The notes beneath the pieces were generated by a model, which saw only the letters and a list, made by a program, of their open reading frames with translations, ran no database searches and was not told the DNA's origin. 64,000 bases of DNA, from positions 1 to 64,000 of the forward strand of contig NZ_JPRD01000008.1 of the NCBI RefSeq assembly GCF_000817815.1. Reading direction: 5' to 3'. The stretch's first letter is position 1; the number at the start of each line of letters is the position of its first letter. A program made the position numbers and the translations under genes. This stretch comes from Vibrio owensii CAIM 1854 = LMG 25443. Its GTDB lineage: Bacteria > Pseudomonadota > Gammaproteobacteria > Enterobacterales > Vibrionaceae. This document shows, one piece after another, positions 32,259-39,968 of this stretch.

Positions 32259-32756
32259 CTACTCGTTAAACACATCAATGATGGGTACGGCACATGTCCC
32301 ATTGATGCAAATGTCCTTATATCCGTTATGACAGCGGTAGCACGTTTCAATCCTCAATGACGGATGACGATCTGATATGTCGTTTCCCTGCCGATCATAA
32401 CTCCCGTAAAGCACTTCACCAGCAAGATGCTCGGTGACAAAAATAATGTTTTCTTCTTCGTAAACTGCAACTGCCGTTAAGCCATCGGAATAGGGGCCGT
32501 GCTTTTTGTAAGCATCTACTTTGTGTTTCGGAACATAAATACTCAGGTTGGTGCCTTTACCTTGATTCGTCCAGTTGTACATCTTGACGGTCTCTTGAAC
32601 AAACGTGGGCGTATCTGGCGGCAATACCACGTCTCGCCCAGGGATAACACTTTGTTTAACAAGCACAAGTTTGTCGAGGTTTTCTGGGAAGCTCGCCAAT
32701 GAGCCCGCAAAAACGGATCCTGAAAAGACCAACAAAGCAAATGGCTTGTATCCCAT
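32259..32756 (-). CDS. Exported monohaem cytochrome-like protein
   Basis: A 165-residue protein with an N-terminal signal peptide (GYKPFALLVFSGSVFAGS). Near the C-terminus CYRCH is a CxxCH haem-attachment motif, followed by two further cysteines (DICINGTC). The middle part (YVPKHKVDAYKKHGPYSDGLTAVAVYEEENIIFVTEHLAGEVL) resembles cytochrome P460-like domains, though I cannot confirm the family. It is the first gene of an operon with the GGDEF protein at 30823. Periplasmic location suggests it could pass a redox, oxygen or nitric-oxide signal to that protein's sensor domain. GAGGA precedes the ATG. Confidence 0.7.
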   Translation of the reverse strand: MGYKPFALLVFSGSVFAGSLASFPENLDKLVLVKQSVIPGRDVVLPPDTPTFVQETVKMYNWTNQGKGTNLSIYVPKHKVDAYKKHGPYSDGLTAVAVYEEENIIFVTEHLAGEVLYGSYDRQGNDISDRHPSLRIETCYRCHNGYKDICINGTCAVPIIDVFNE

Positions 32757-32920
32757 GGCTCGTCCTCAACCATTAGTACTTAAGTTATAGAATAGTAGAT
32801 AAATATTGGTTTGGTCGGCTTAGGAGCGTAGATGGATGAATACGGAATTCTGTGAACCCACTATCTCGAATTGAAGAAAAAAGCATCTAGAATGAATACT
32901 CAAAAACAAAAGGACTTTGT

Positions 32921-34114
32921 ATGTTGAAACATCTGCTTTATCGCGGTTACACCAATGGACTGAAGGTGGCCGCTTACGTTCTTCCTCTGCCGAAACCAAC
33001 GTTATTTTCAGGCCCCGGTAGCATTCATGAACTCACGGAAGCTATCGCCGATCTCGGATTTAAAAAGCTGCTCCTTGTCACCGACGAAGGTCTAGTAACA
33101 ATAGGAATGGCAGAGCAAGTAGCAGAAAGTGCCAGAACGAGAGGTTTAGACGTCGCACTTTATGCAGAGGTAAAACCGGACCCTACTTATGATCAAGTTG
33201 AACGTGGATTAAATGTCTACCTAGAATCCGGTTGTGATGCGATTTTGGCGCTCGGCGGGGGTTCTGCAATGGATTGTGCCAAAGTGATTGCGGCCAGAGT
33301 GACCAACAAGAAATCCATCAAGAGATTGGCCGGCTTGTTTCGCGTGTGGAGAACACCTGCGCCATTATTTGTGATTCCCACAACGTCAGGCACTGGTTCT
33401 GAAGTTACCGTCGCGGCGGTCGTTTCCGAGCCTGATACTCACCACAAAACCCCTCTAATGGATCCGAAGTTAGTACCTTTGATGGCAGCGCTAGATGCCA
33501 ATCTACTCGTTGGTTTGCCTGCAAAGATAACGGCTGACACCGGTATAGATGCTCTGACTCATGCGATTGAAGCCTACATATCCCGCAACGCGACGACGGA
33601 AACTAAAGCGTATTCCGTTGCTGCTATTAAACTCATATTCCAATATCTCCCTCGTGCCGTAGAAGAGGGCAGCGATATTCAAGCTAGGCAAAAAATGGCG
33701 ATGGCGTCTTACTATGCAGGCCTTGCCTTTACCAAAGCGAGTCTTGGTTATGTACACGCGTTCGCGCATAACCTAGGTGCCAAGTACGGCCTGCCTCATG
33801 GAATGGCAAATGGTCTTGCTTTGCTGCCTGTGCTCCGGTTCTCTTTCTCTGAGATTGAGCTACAACTTACCGCGCTAAGCGAAGCGTTAATCGATGCGCA
33901 AAGTGAAGCTATGCCAAATGCACAAGCGTTCCTCGACAGGTTGGAAGGGCTGTACAACGAGATTGGCATCGAACAAACGTCATCTCTGTTGAAAACCTCT
34001 GACACTGACGCGTTGGTGACTTTGATACTTAAAGAAGCGCATTGGAATTATCCAGTGCCTAAGTTCATGAATGAAGAAGAGTGCGCCCAATTGCTTGCGG
34101 AAATCAGAGTTTAA
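32921..34114 (+). CDS. Iron-containing alcohol dehydrogenase
   Basis: A 397-residue group III alcohol dehydrogenase. The NAD-binding part has ILALGGGSAMDCAKVIAA and the conserved FVIPTTSGTGSEVT. Iron ligands are an aspartate in AALDANLLVG-type position and histidines in GIDALTHAIEAYIS, GYVHAFAHNLGAKYGLPHG. The N-terminus is slightly longer than usual (TNGLKVAAYVLPLPKPTLFSGPG). Physiological substrate unknown. AAGGA precedes the ATG. Its stop is close to a TyrR-like box of the next gene. Confidence 0.92.
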   Translation: MLKHLLYRGYTNGLKVAAYVLPLPKPTLFSGPGSIHELTEAIADLGFKKLLLVTDEGLVTIGMAEQVAESARTRGLDVALYAEVKPDPTYDQVERGLNVYLESGCDAILALGGGSAMDCAKVIAARVTNKKSIKRLAGLFRVWRTPAPLFVIPTTSGTGSEVTVAAVVSEPDTHHKTPLMDPKLVPLMAALDANLLVGLPAKITADTGIDALTHAIEAYISRNATTETKAYSVAAIKLIFQYLPRAVEEGSDIQARQKMAMASYYAGLAFTKASLGYVHAFAHNLGAKYGLPHGMANGLALLPVLRFSFSEIELQLTALSEALIDAQSEAMPNAQAFLDRLEGLYNEIGIEQTSSLLKTSDTDALVTLILKEAHWNYPVPKFMNEEECAQLLAEIRV

Positions 34115-34121
34115 TCGTTGT

Positions 34122-34139
34122 TGTATAAAATTATTTACA
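34122..34139 (+). promoter_or_regulatory. TyrR-box-like site upstream of tyrP
   Basis: TGTATAAAATTATTTACA matches the TyrR consensus TGTAAA-N6-TTTACA with one change. It is about 150 bases upstream of the tyrP start. Confidence 0.6.
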
Positions 34140-34269
34140 CGTGTGGATTTTTATCCTTACACTTTGCTTGATCTTATTATAAAGATCCTACAGAATCGTC
34201 ATCATTCCAAATATGGTGTTAGGTTTGGTGTGCTGTAGCCCGATCTGGTGCTGATAAATCTTATTAAGC

Positions 34270-34287
34270 TGTAAAGATAAATATACA
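34270..34287 (+). promoter_or_regulatory. Second TyrR-box-like site touching the tyrP start codon
   Basis: TGTAAAGATAAATATACA matches TGTAAA-N6-TTTACA with one change and ends on the base before the ATG. A regulator bound here would block the ribosome-binding region DNA and any elongating polymerase. Confidence 0.55.
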
Positions 34288-35493
34288 ATGAGTCGATCTA
34301 AAGTGTTTGGTAGCACCCTGATTATTGCAGGGACTACGATTGGTGCTGGTATGCTGGCGCTTCCTCTTGCGTCTGCAGGTATTGGTTTCTCAACCTCTCT
34401 TATTATCATGTTGGGATTGTGGGCATTAATGGCGTTTACGGCGCTATTGATGCTTGAGCTTCACCAATATGCGGACAGCAGTGCAACCCTTCATACTTTG
34501 GCGAAGCAAATCCTTGGCCAGAAGGGTAAGTGGGTTGCGAGCTTTGCGATGCTGTTCTTGTTCTACTCATTGTGTGCCGCTTACATTGCTGGTGGCGGTG
34601 CTCAGTTTGGTGACCGTCTAACAGAGTGGTTTGGACTGGATATTTCAGGTTCGACTTCTACCATCATCTTTACTCTTATCGTCACTATGGTTGTGACGGT
34701 TGGTACAGGAACGGTAGACAAGGTTAACCGCGTGCTTTTTGGCCTAAAGATGGTGACGATGATCGCTGTGCTGTCTTTCCTTGCGCCAAACGTGACCGAA
34801 TCTTACTTACTGAGCATGCCAATTGAACAAGGCCTTATCGTTGCAGCAATTCCAGTCATCTTCACCTCTTTTGGTTTTCACGGCAGTATTCCTGCGATTG
34901 TGAACTACCTAGATGGCGACACCTCGTCTCTACGTAAAGCCATCATCGTTGGTTCTACGATTCCTTTGGTTATTTACATCTTCTGGCAAATCGTGACGCT
35001 TGGTGTTGTGAGCCAAGATACACTAATTGAAAACGGCGGCTTAAGTGCGCTTATCGGTCAATTGTCTCAAACGGTTCACCAATCAAACCTTGGTAGCGTA
35101 GTGGGTGTATTTGCTGACCTTGCTCTTTTGACGTCTTTCCTTGGTGTGAGCTTAGGTCTGTTTGAATTCTTGGGCGATACCATTAAAGGCGACAGTGAAA
35201 AACCAAACCGTCTGGTTGCTGCTGTAATTACTTTCACACCGCCATTAGGTTTTGCATTGTTCTACCCACAAGGTTTCATCATGGCTCTGGGCTACGCAGC
35301 TATTGCTTTGGCTATTCTTGCTATCTTCTTACCATTGGTGATGGTGTTGAAAGTGCGCCGCTCTGATGAGTTTACAGGAGAATACCGCGTGGCAGGTGGT
35401 CAGGGAGCACTATTAGTAACGGGCATTGCAGGTACGGGAATTGTGATAGCGCAGCTACTCATTACTCTGGGCGTGCTTCCTGCGCTGGGTTAA
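34288..35493 (+). CDS. tyrP: TyrP-like aromatic amino-acid permease
   Basis: A 401-residue, 11-helix transporter of the aromatic amino acid permease family (TyrP/Mtr/TnaB). The start FGSTLIIAGTTIGAGMLALPLASAG is the family signature; further on, IPVIFTSFGFHGSIPAIVNYLDGD is shared with TyrP. It should import tyrosine (or tryptophan) with protons. Two TyrR-like boxes upstream support tyrosine-responsive control and the TyrP assignment. The ribosome-binding site is weak and overlaps the second box. A terminator with a GAAA loop follows. Confidence 0.88.
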   Translation: MSRSKVFGSTLIIAGTTIGAGMLALPLASAGIGFSTSLIIMLGLWALMAFTALLMLELHQYADSSATLHTLAKQILGQKGKWVASFAMLFLFYSLCAAYIAGGGAQFGDRLTEWFGLDISGSTSTIIFTLIVTMVVTVGTGTVDKVNRVLFGLKMVTMIAVLSFLAPNVTESYLLSMPIEQGLIVAAIPVIFTSFGFHGSIPAIVNYLDGDTSSLRKAIIVGSTIPLVIYIFWQIVTLGVVSQDTLIENGGLSALIGQLSQTVHQSNLGSVVGVFADLALLTSFLGVSLGLFEFLGDTIKGDSEKPNRLVAAVITFTPPLGFALFYPQGFIMALGYAAIALAILAIFLPLVMVLKVRRSDEFTGEYRVAGGQGALLVTGIAGTGIVIAQLLITLGVLPALG

Positions 35494-35538
35494 TCACCAA
35501 GCTGATAGATAACGAACAACTCATCATGTATTGAAAAG

Positions 35539-35567
35539 CCAGTGTACGAAAGTGCGCTGGTTTTTTT
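35539..35567 (+). terminator. Rho-independent terminator with GAAA loop
   Basis: CCAGTGTAC (35539-35547), GAAA, GTGCGCTGG (35552-35560; two pairs are G-U), then seven T. Ends tyrP. Confidence 0.85.
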
Positions 35568-35751
35568 GATCTGGATTAAATTACCGTAGAATATTCGGTG
35601 AAAAGATTGGCGAAAATCTGTTTTTATTTCGTACACTTAAGTTGTGGTATGTCGTTAATTTAGGTGGAGAAAAGCCGCTCTAATCACATCAAATACGCTG
35701 ACTTTCATGAGCCTTTTCTTCTGGTTTCTCTACTTGGTGTGGAGGTGAAGT

Positions 35752-36876
35752 ATGGCGCACCGGAGCTTTTACCCGTTTGCAAAACCGCTCAATGAGCAAA
35801 TGCAAACACTGAAGAATAGGATGCAGGCACATTTACCGTGTGTCGATAGGGTGTCTTTTGCAAAATACCACCCAAAACAAGGCATGCTAAAATCCTTTGC
35901 TGAGAGTGAGTTCGACACTTGGTGTTTGGCTCATCATGAAGCGCCACTTCGTAAACTTCATAATTTAAGCATTGCTGCTGACAATGCCATTCCTCGTCTT
36001 GTTAACGATCTCTACGACATCAACCACTGTCCGCGCATTCAAACCTTATTGAAAGAAGGTTATCACTCATCTGTTGCGGTCCCTTGTTACGATCGCCAAA
36101 CCTTTACTGGCTTCGTCTTTCTCAATTCGATTCAACCGAATGCGTTCAGTGCAGAAGCTTTGAATGGGTTAAAGCCTTACTTTGAAATGGTTCAGTTCGC
36201 GGTGGAGTCGGAAGACCATGTCGTTAACGCTATCGAGCTGTTAGCGGAAAGAATGCAGTGCTTGATGCCAGGTTATTCACCAGAGGTTTACTCGCACAGC
36301 AAACGAATGGGCATGTACGCTCAATTGATTGCCACCCAACTTGCTGATACATACCAATTCAGTGACGAGGTTGTGGAGCAAATCGGCATGTTCACTCGTT
36401 ATCATGCTTTGAGCGATATTAAGCTTCCGGCAGATATCGTGTGCAATCGTCGCTGTGTGAATGCAGAACAAGAAGCGCTGTTAACGGAGCACATTGAGCA
36501 ATGTGTGGAATCAGCCGATAACATTGTGGCAAGAATCGGTAATCCGGTTCATCCGAGTGTCACTTTGTTCCAACAAATCATTTCTTACCAACATGAAAAC
36601 CTAGATGGCTCTGGTTATCCGCATGGGCTTGAGCATTCAGGTATTCCAATCGCTGCGCAAATAGCAGCCGTCGCCAATGTGTTTGATGTCATGACCACCC
36701 ATCATCCATATCGTCAAGCGTGGTCAATTCCGTATGCCTTGTTAGAACTAGAGAAACGTGTGTATCAAGGCTTGTTATCCCGAGAGTGCGTGAATGCCTT
36801 GCGCGAACATCAAGGCTATCTAAAACAGATCATTCATAAGTACCCAGAGCACTACGCTGGTATGGGTTTAATGTGA
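35752..36876 (+). CDS. GAF-like plus degenerate HD-GYP protein
   Basis: A 374-residue protein. Residues about 20-165 look like a GAF-type sensor (YHSSVAVPCYDRQTFTGFVFLNSIQPNAFS). The C-terminal part aligns with HD-GYP domains by VYSHSKRMGMYAQLIATQLADTY, SYQHENLDGSGYPHGLEHSG and NVFDVMTTHHPYRQ. Where HDIGK should stand it reads TRYHALSDIKLP, so the HD metal pair is lost. Hydrolysis of c-di-GMP is therefore doubtful; it may bind the nucleotide and act as an effector. The leader TGGAGGTGAAGTATG is identical to that of the next gene. Confidence 0.82.
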   Translation: MAHRSFYPFAKPLNEQMQTLKNRMQAHLPCVDRVSFAKYHPKQGMLKSFAESEFDTWCLAHHEAPLRKLHNLSIAADNAIPRLVNDLYDINHCPRIQTLLKEGYHSSVAVPCYDRQTFTGFVFLNSIQPNAFSAEALNGLKPYFEMVQFAVESEDHVVNAIELLAERMQCLMPGYSPEVYSHSKRMGMYAQLIATQLADTYQFSDEVVEQIGMFTRYHALSDIKLPADIVCNRRCVNAEQEALLTEHIEQCVESADNIVARIGNPVHPSVTLFQQIISYQHENLDGSGYPHGLEHSGIPIAAQIAAVANVFDVMTTHHPYRQAWSIPYALLELEKRVYQGLLSRECVNALREHQGYLKQIIHKYPEHYAGMGLM

Positions 36877-36938
36877 GAGTAGAGGAGCAAACCGTGAAGG
36901 GAATCAAAATATTGACTAGGAGGTCAGAATAAATAATA

Positions 36939-36954
36939 CTGTACATGTATACAG
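36939..36954 (+). promoter_or_regulatory. LexA (SOS) box with promoter
   Basis: CTGTACATGTATACAG fits CTGT-N8-ACAG, and the 20-base site TACTGTACATGTATACAGTA (36937-36956) differs from the E. coli consensus at only two central positions. A -35-like TTGACT (36912-36917) and a -10-like AATACT (36935-36940) are 17 bases apart, so the box overlaps the -10 element. LexA bound here would block transcription of the 71-residue gene at 36976. Confidence 0.82.
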
Positions 36955-36975
36955 TAACTCGTTTGGAGGTGAAGT

Positions 36976-37191
36976 ATGTTGTGGGAAACCCTAGAAAGAG
37001 TAAACCGCTTACGCCAACAAGCACTTGCGAATGCTGAATTCGTAGAGTCTGCAAAGGAACATGAAGAAGCTTTGCAAGACCAAGAGTATCATTACCAACC
37101 AAGAAAGCGTTCAGCCAAGGACAAACAAGGTAAGAAGTCACTGGCCGATATCTATAAAGAAGTAGAGTTTGGCGCTGACGCTCGTCATTAA
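36976..37191 (+). CDS. Small SOS-controlled protein of unknown function, 71 residues
   Basis: A 71-residue, highly charged, soluble protein. Residues 1-40 should form one long helix rich in Glu, Gln and Arg (ETLERVNRLRQQALANAEF, SAKEHEEALQDQEYHY). A basic patch follows (PRKRSAKDKQGKKS), then a short acidic end. No family known to me fits. The near-consensus LexA box 22 bases upstream indicates induction by DNA damage. The ribosome-binding site GGAGG is strong. The basic stretch could contact nucleic acid or an acidic partner; this is inference. A bidirectional terminator follows at 37345. Confidence 0.8.
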   Translation: MLWETLERVNRLRQQALANAEFVESAKEHEEALQDQEYHYQPRKRSAKDKQGKKSLADIYKEVEFGADARH

Positions 37192-37344
37192 CTGGTTTAA
37201 CAATGCTGCGACTCTCATCCTACTTTTCTCACCGTCGCAGGTCGTCCGTCAGCGAGCGCTGTACAATTGCAACGCTCGCTGCGTTAATAACAATCCCGAT
37301 TTAATCTCTTCGTGACAATGTCACTATTAACGTATCGAAAGCAT

Positions 37345-37377
37345 AAAAAAATCCCCCGAACAGTCGGGGGATTTTTT
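37345..37377. terminator. Strong bidirectional terminator
   Basis: TCCCCCGA (37352-37359) and TCGGGGGA (37364-37371) with an A-run before and a T-run after. Between the SOS gene and the convergent 37376 gene. Confidence 0.92.
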
Positions 37378-37924
37378 AGAAATCTGCTTTGCGTACGTAA
37401 TGGGGGTTTTTGTACTTTTTCTCGGGACCAAAAGTAGAAACCACCAATTTATTCCATAACGCTTTATCAAACTCGCCTTTAGGAATCGAAGGATAGAGGG
37501 TTTCTTCCTCTTCTCTTGCAAAGTTCATGTACTGCTTTTTCTTGATTTGGTTGTACTTCTTAGCAATTTGATTGTGCTTTCTTACCCATTCAAGTTTGTA
37601 CTCACGCAGAACTTTTTCACCTTTCTCTGCATCCATACGAGACAAGAAAAGACGCTTGTACGACACTTTTCTATCCAGCATGGTACGCATGACGGTTTGA
37701 ATGTACTTACCGTGATGAGTAATGGTGATGTCATTCTCATCAATAGGCGTGATGCACCAGCTCTTTGGCAAAAAGCTTGGTTTCTTAAATTGCTTATTAC
37801 GTTCCATCAGCACCTGATGAAGAACTAAATCAGATGTGCCGCGGAAAGTCTTTTGCCACTTAGCGATTCGAATTTGTAACGAACCTGGCAAGCGATAGAT
37901 GTTAGTAAACTTATCTTGGTCCAT
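37376..37924 (-). CDS. Basic hypothetical protein, 182 residues
   Basis: A 182-residue, lysine- and arginine-rich protein with no signal peptide or membrane helix. It contains IYRLPGSLQIRIAKWQKTFRG, an ITHHGKYIQTVMRTMLDRKVSYKRL segment and a very basic region (KLEWVRKHNQIAKKYNQIKKKQ). I do not recognise the family. The charge suggests nucleic-acid or ribosome binding, which is inference. Convergent with the LexA-controlled gene; its own upstream region (37925-38187) also serves the terminator of the ABC operon. Confidence 0.72.
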   Translation of the reverse strand: MDQDKFTNIYRLPGSLQIRIAKWQKTFRGTSDLVLHQVLMERNKQFKKPSFLPKSWCITPIDENDITITHHGKYIQTVMRTMLDRKVSYKRLFLSRMDAEKGEKVLREYKLEWVRKHNQIAKKYNQIKKKQYMNFAREEEETLYPSIPKGEFDKALWNKLVVSTFGPEKKYKNPHYVRKADF

Positions 37925-38130
37925 GGACTTCAGTCATGAAATTAATATGCAATAGAAAACAGTCCGACATGAGCTGTGAGCGAAACGAAAAACACTTTAG
38001 CGGGGATAGCTCGTGTCGATAATTAACGCGATTTTACAACGACCTCGCGGATAATAGCGAGGGGTTATGTCAATAATAGGTAAGAAATAAAGAAATTGTT
38101 TAGATTATGAATGGAACTTTCGTATAAGAA

Positions 38131-38156
38131 AAGCCCGCAGCATAGCTAACGGGCTT
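38131..38156 (-). terminator. Terminator of the mdlAB operon
   Basis: AAGCCCG (38131-38137) and CGGGCTT (38150-38156); on the - strand it is followed by TTTTC. Lies about 30 bases after the mdlB-like stop. Confidence 0.8.
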
Positions 38157-38187
38157 CAAGTCAGTGGTAGTGCATTATGCAGACTGT

Positions 38188-39966
38188 TTAAACAGCTTCC
38201 TCGAATTGCTTGTCGTCTTCCTCTTCGATTTGCTGAATATGGCGATTGGCTTGCTGAAGTTGATACATCTGTGCATATCGACCATTTTGTTTTAACAGCG
38301 CCCTGTGTGTACCACTTTCAACTAAATCTCCGTGATGAAGAACGATGATTTGGTCGGCATCCAAAATCGTCGATAGGCGGTGAGCTATTACAACAAGCGT
38401 CATGTCTTGACGAAGCACTTCAAGGCTTTTTTGAATTAACGCTTCTGTACCCGAGTCGATGTTTGCCGTTGCCTCATCCAAAATCAGAATCTTAGGCTTA
38501 GCGACAAGTACACGTGCGAGCGCAAGCAATTGTTTTTGACCTGCCGAAAGGTTTGTTTCACCTTGACCAAGTTGTGTATCTAATCCGTTCGGGTAACGAC
38601 GAATCTGTTCGACAAGGCCGACTTTTTCCAGCGCATCCCAAATCTGCTCATCTTCGACCGTTCTGCCCAGAGAGATGTTCTCACGCACGCTGGCTGGGAG
38701 GATATGTGGGTCTTGCTGTACCATCGCAACGTCTTTACGCAGCACGTCTTTGCCTAAAGATTTTAATGGACGCCCGTCAATCCGTAGTTCACCGATTTCG
38801 GTTGGATAGAACCCCATGAGCAAAGAAGCGAGTGTGCTTTTACCGCTACCGGTGTGGCCAACAAGCGCAATAAAATCTTGATGCGACGCTTTCAGGGAAA
38901 TGTCCTTCAATACGTCTTGTTTGCCATCGTAGCTGAAAGTCAGGTTGTTAAGCTCAATCGCACCTGTTTGCAGTGGCTTATGGTCATCGCCGTATGTTTG
39001 CTCTTGCGCATCGATCAACTCGAATACACGCTCACTCGATACCAATGCTTGCTGAAGCAATGCCAACTGCTGTGTCATCTCAATCAAAGGCTCGGTCACG
39101 CGCGCTAGGTAACTGATGAAAGCGTACAGAACACCCACGCCAATCAGCTCGACACCATTGAAGCCAAAGATAGCGACAAGAGAGAGTAGGGCAAGGCCTG
39201 CGAGCAAATCCATCAGAGGGCGCAATAGGTAGCCATTCAAACGAATCACTTTCTTCGAGGCAACCAGATGGTCGTCAGTGAGGCCGTTAAACTGTTTGTT
39301 GAAGCGCTCTTCTTGCAGCATTAACTGCACCACACTCATACCTTGAATGGATTCGCTTAAATTGGCGTTAATGTCTGTCAGTAGGTCACGCATGTTTCGA
39401 TAGCTTTCTGTACTGAGCTTTTTGAACAAGTACATAAAGCCGATTACGATTGGCAGCAGCACCAACACGACGATGGTTAGCTTCCAACTCATGTAAAACA
39501 TGACGCCCAACATTACCAAGATCATTACTGCGTTTTTCACCACAGTGGCGATCAATAACTCATAAAACTGTTGCAGCGATTCCGTATCGTTGGTGATACG
39601 AGAAACCAACTTACCCGCAGGAGTGTAATCAAATGCCGATAAAGGCTGCTTGATCACGCCAGAGAAAACCTGTTTACGAATCGTTTTGATCGTGTTGGTT
39701 GCCACAATACTAAATTGCAATGATTGGAAGTATTGAAACACCGCTGAGATAAGCTGCAAGGCAATGTAACCTGCGGCAAGTGAGATCAATATGTCACGCG
39801 AGTAATCACCTTTCGCGATGTGTTCATCAATAAAATATTGAATCAGCCAAGGTCCGCCAGCACTGGCTAACGCCGCGATAAACAGTAGCGCCAAGCCTTT
39901 TAGCATCGGCTTTGGCTGTGACAATGGGTAAGACATTAACCGTTTAAACGTTGTCGATTGCTTCAT
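38188..39966 (-). CDS. mdlB: MdlB-like ABC exporter half (multidrug type)
   Basis: A 592-residue half-transporter: an ABC exporter membrane domain of six helices (about 20-310) and an ATPase domain. Walker A is GHTGSGKST, the signature LSAGQKQL, Walker B with its catalytic glutamate ILILDEATANID, and the switch histidine is in VVIAHRLST. Start at the ATG 39966 (MKQSTTFKRL); an upstream in-frame extension overlaps mdlA and is not needed. It follows the mdlA-like gene by two bases, with GGAGG inside the end of that gene. The two halves should form a heterodimeric exporter with one fully active ATP site; substrates unknown. Confidence 0.88.
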   Translation of the reverse strand: MKQSTTFKRLMSYPLSQPKPMLKGLALLFIAALASAGGPWLIQYFIDEHIAKGDYSRDILISLAAGYIALQLISAVFQYFQSLQFSIVATNTIKTIRKQVFSGVIKQPLSAFDYTPAGKLVSRITNDTESLQQFYELLIATVVKNAVMILVMLGVMFYMSWKLTIVVLVLLPIVIGFMYLFKKLSTESYRNMRDLLTDINANLSESIQGMSVVQLMLQEERFNKQFNGLTDDHLVASKKVIRLNGYLLRPLMDLLAGLALLSLVAIFGFNGVELIGVGVLYAFISYLARVTEPLIEMTQQLALLQQALVSSERVFELIDAQEQTYGDDHKPLQTGAIELNNLTFSYDGKQDVLKDISLKASHQDFIALVGHTGSGKSTLASLLMGFYPTEIGELRIDGRPLKSLGKDVLRKDVAMVQQDPHILPASVRENISLGRTVEDEQIWDALEKVGLVEQIRRYPNGLDTQLGQGETNLSAGQKQLLALARVLVAKPKILILDEATANIDSGTEALIQKSLEVLRQDMTLVVIAHRLSTILDADQIIVLHHGDLVESGTHRALLKQNGRYAQMYQLQQANRHIQQIEEEDDKQFEEAV

Positions 39967-39968
39967 GA

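Noticed and set aside
37251..37280. Inverted repeat AGCGAGCG / CGCTCGCT after the SOS gene
   Set aside because: A strong bidirectional terminator follows 65 bases later, and this hairpin has no T-run. It may be structural, but no role can be supported.
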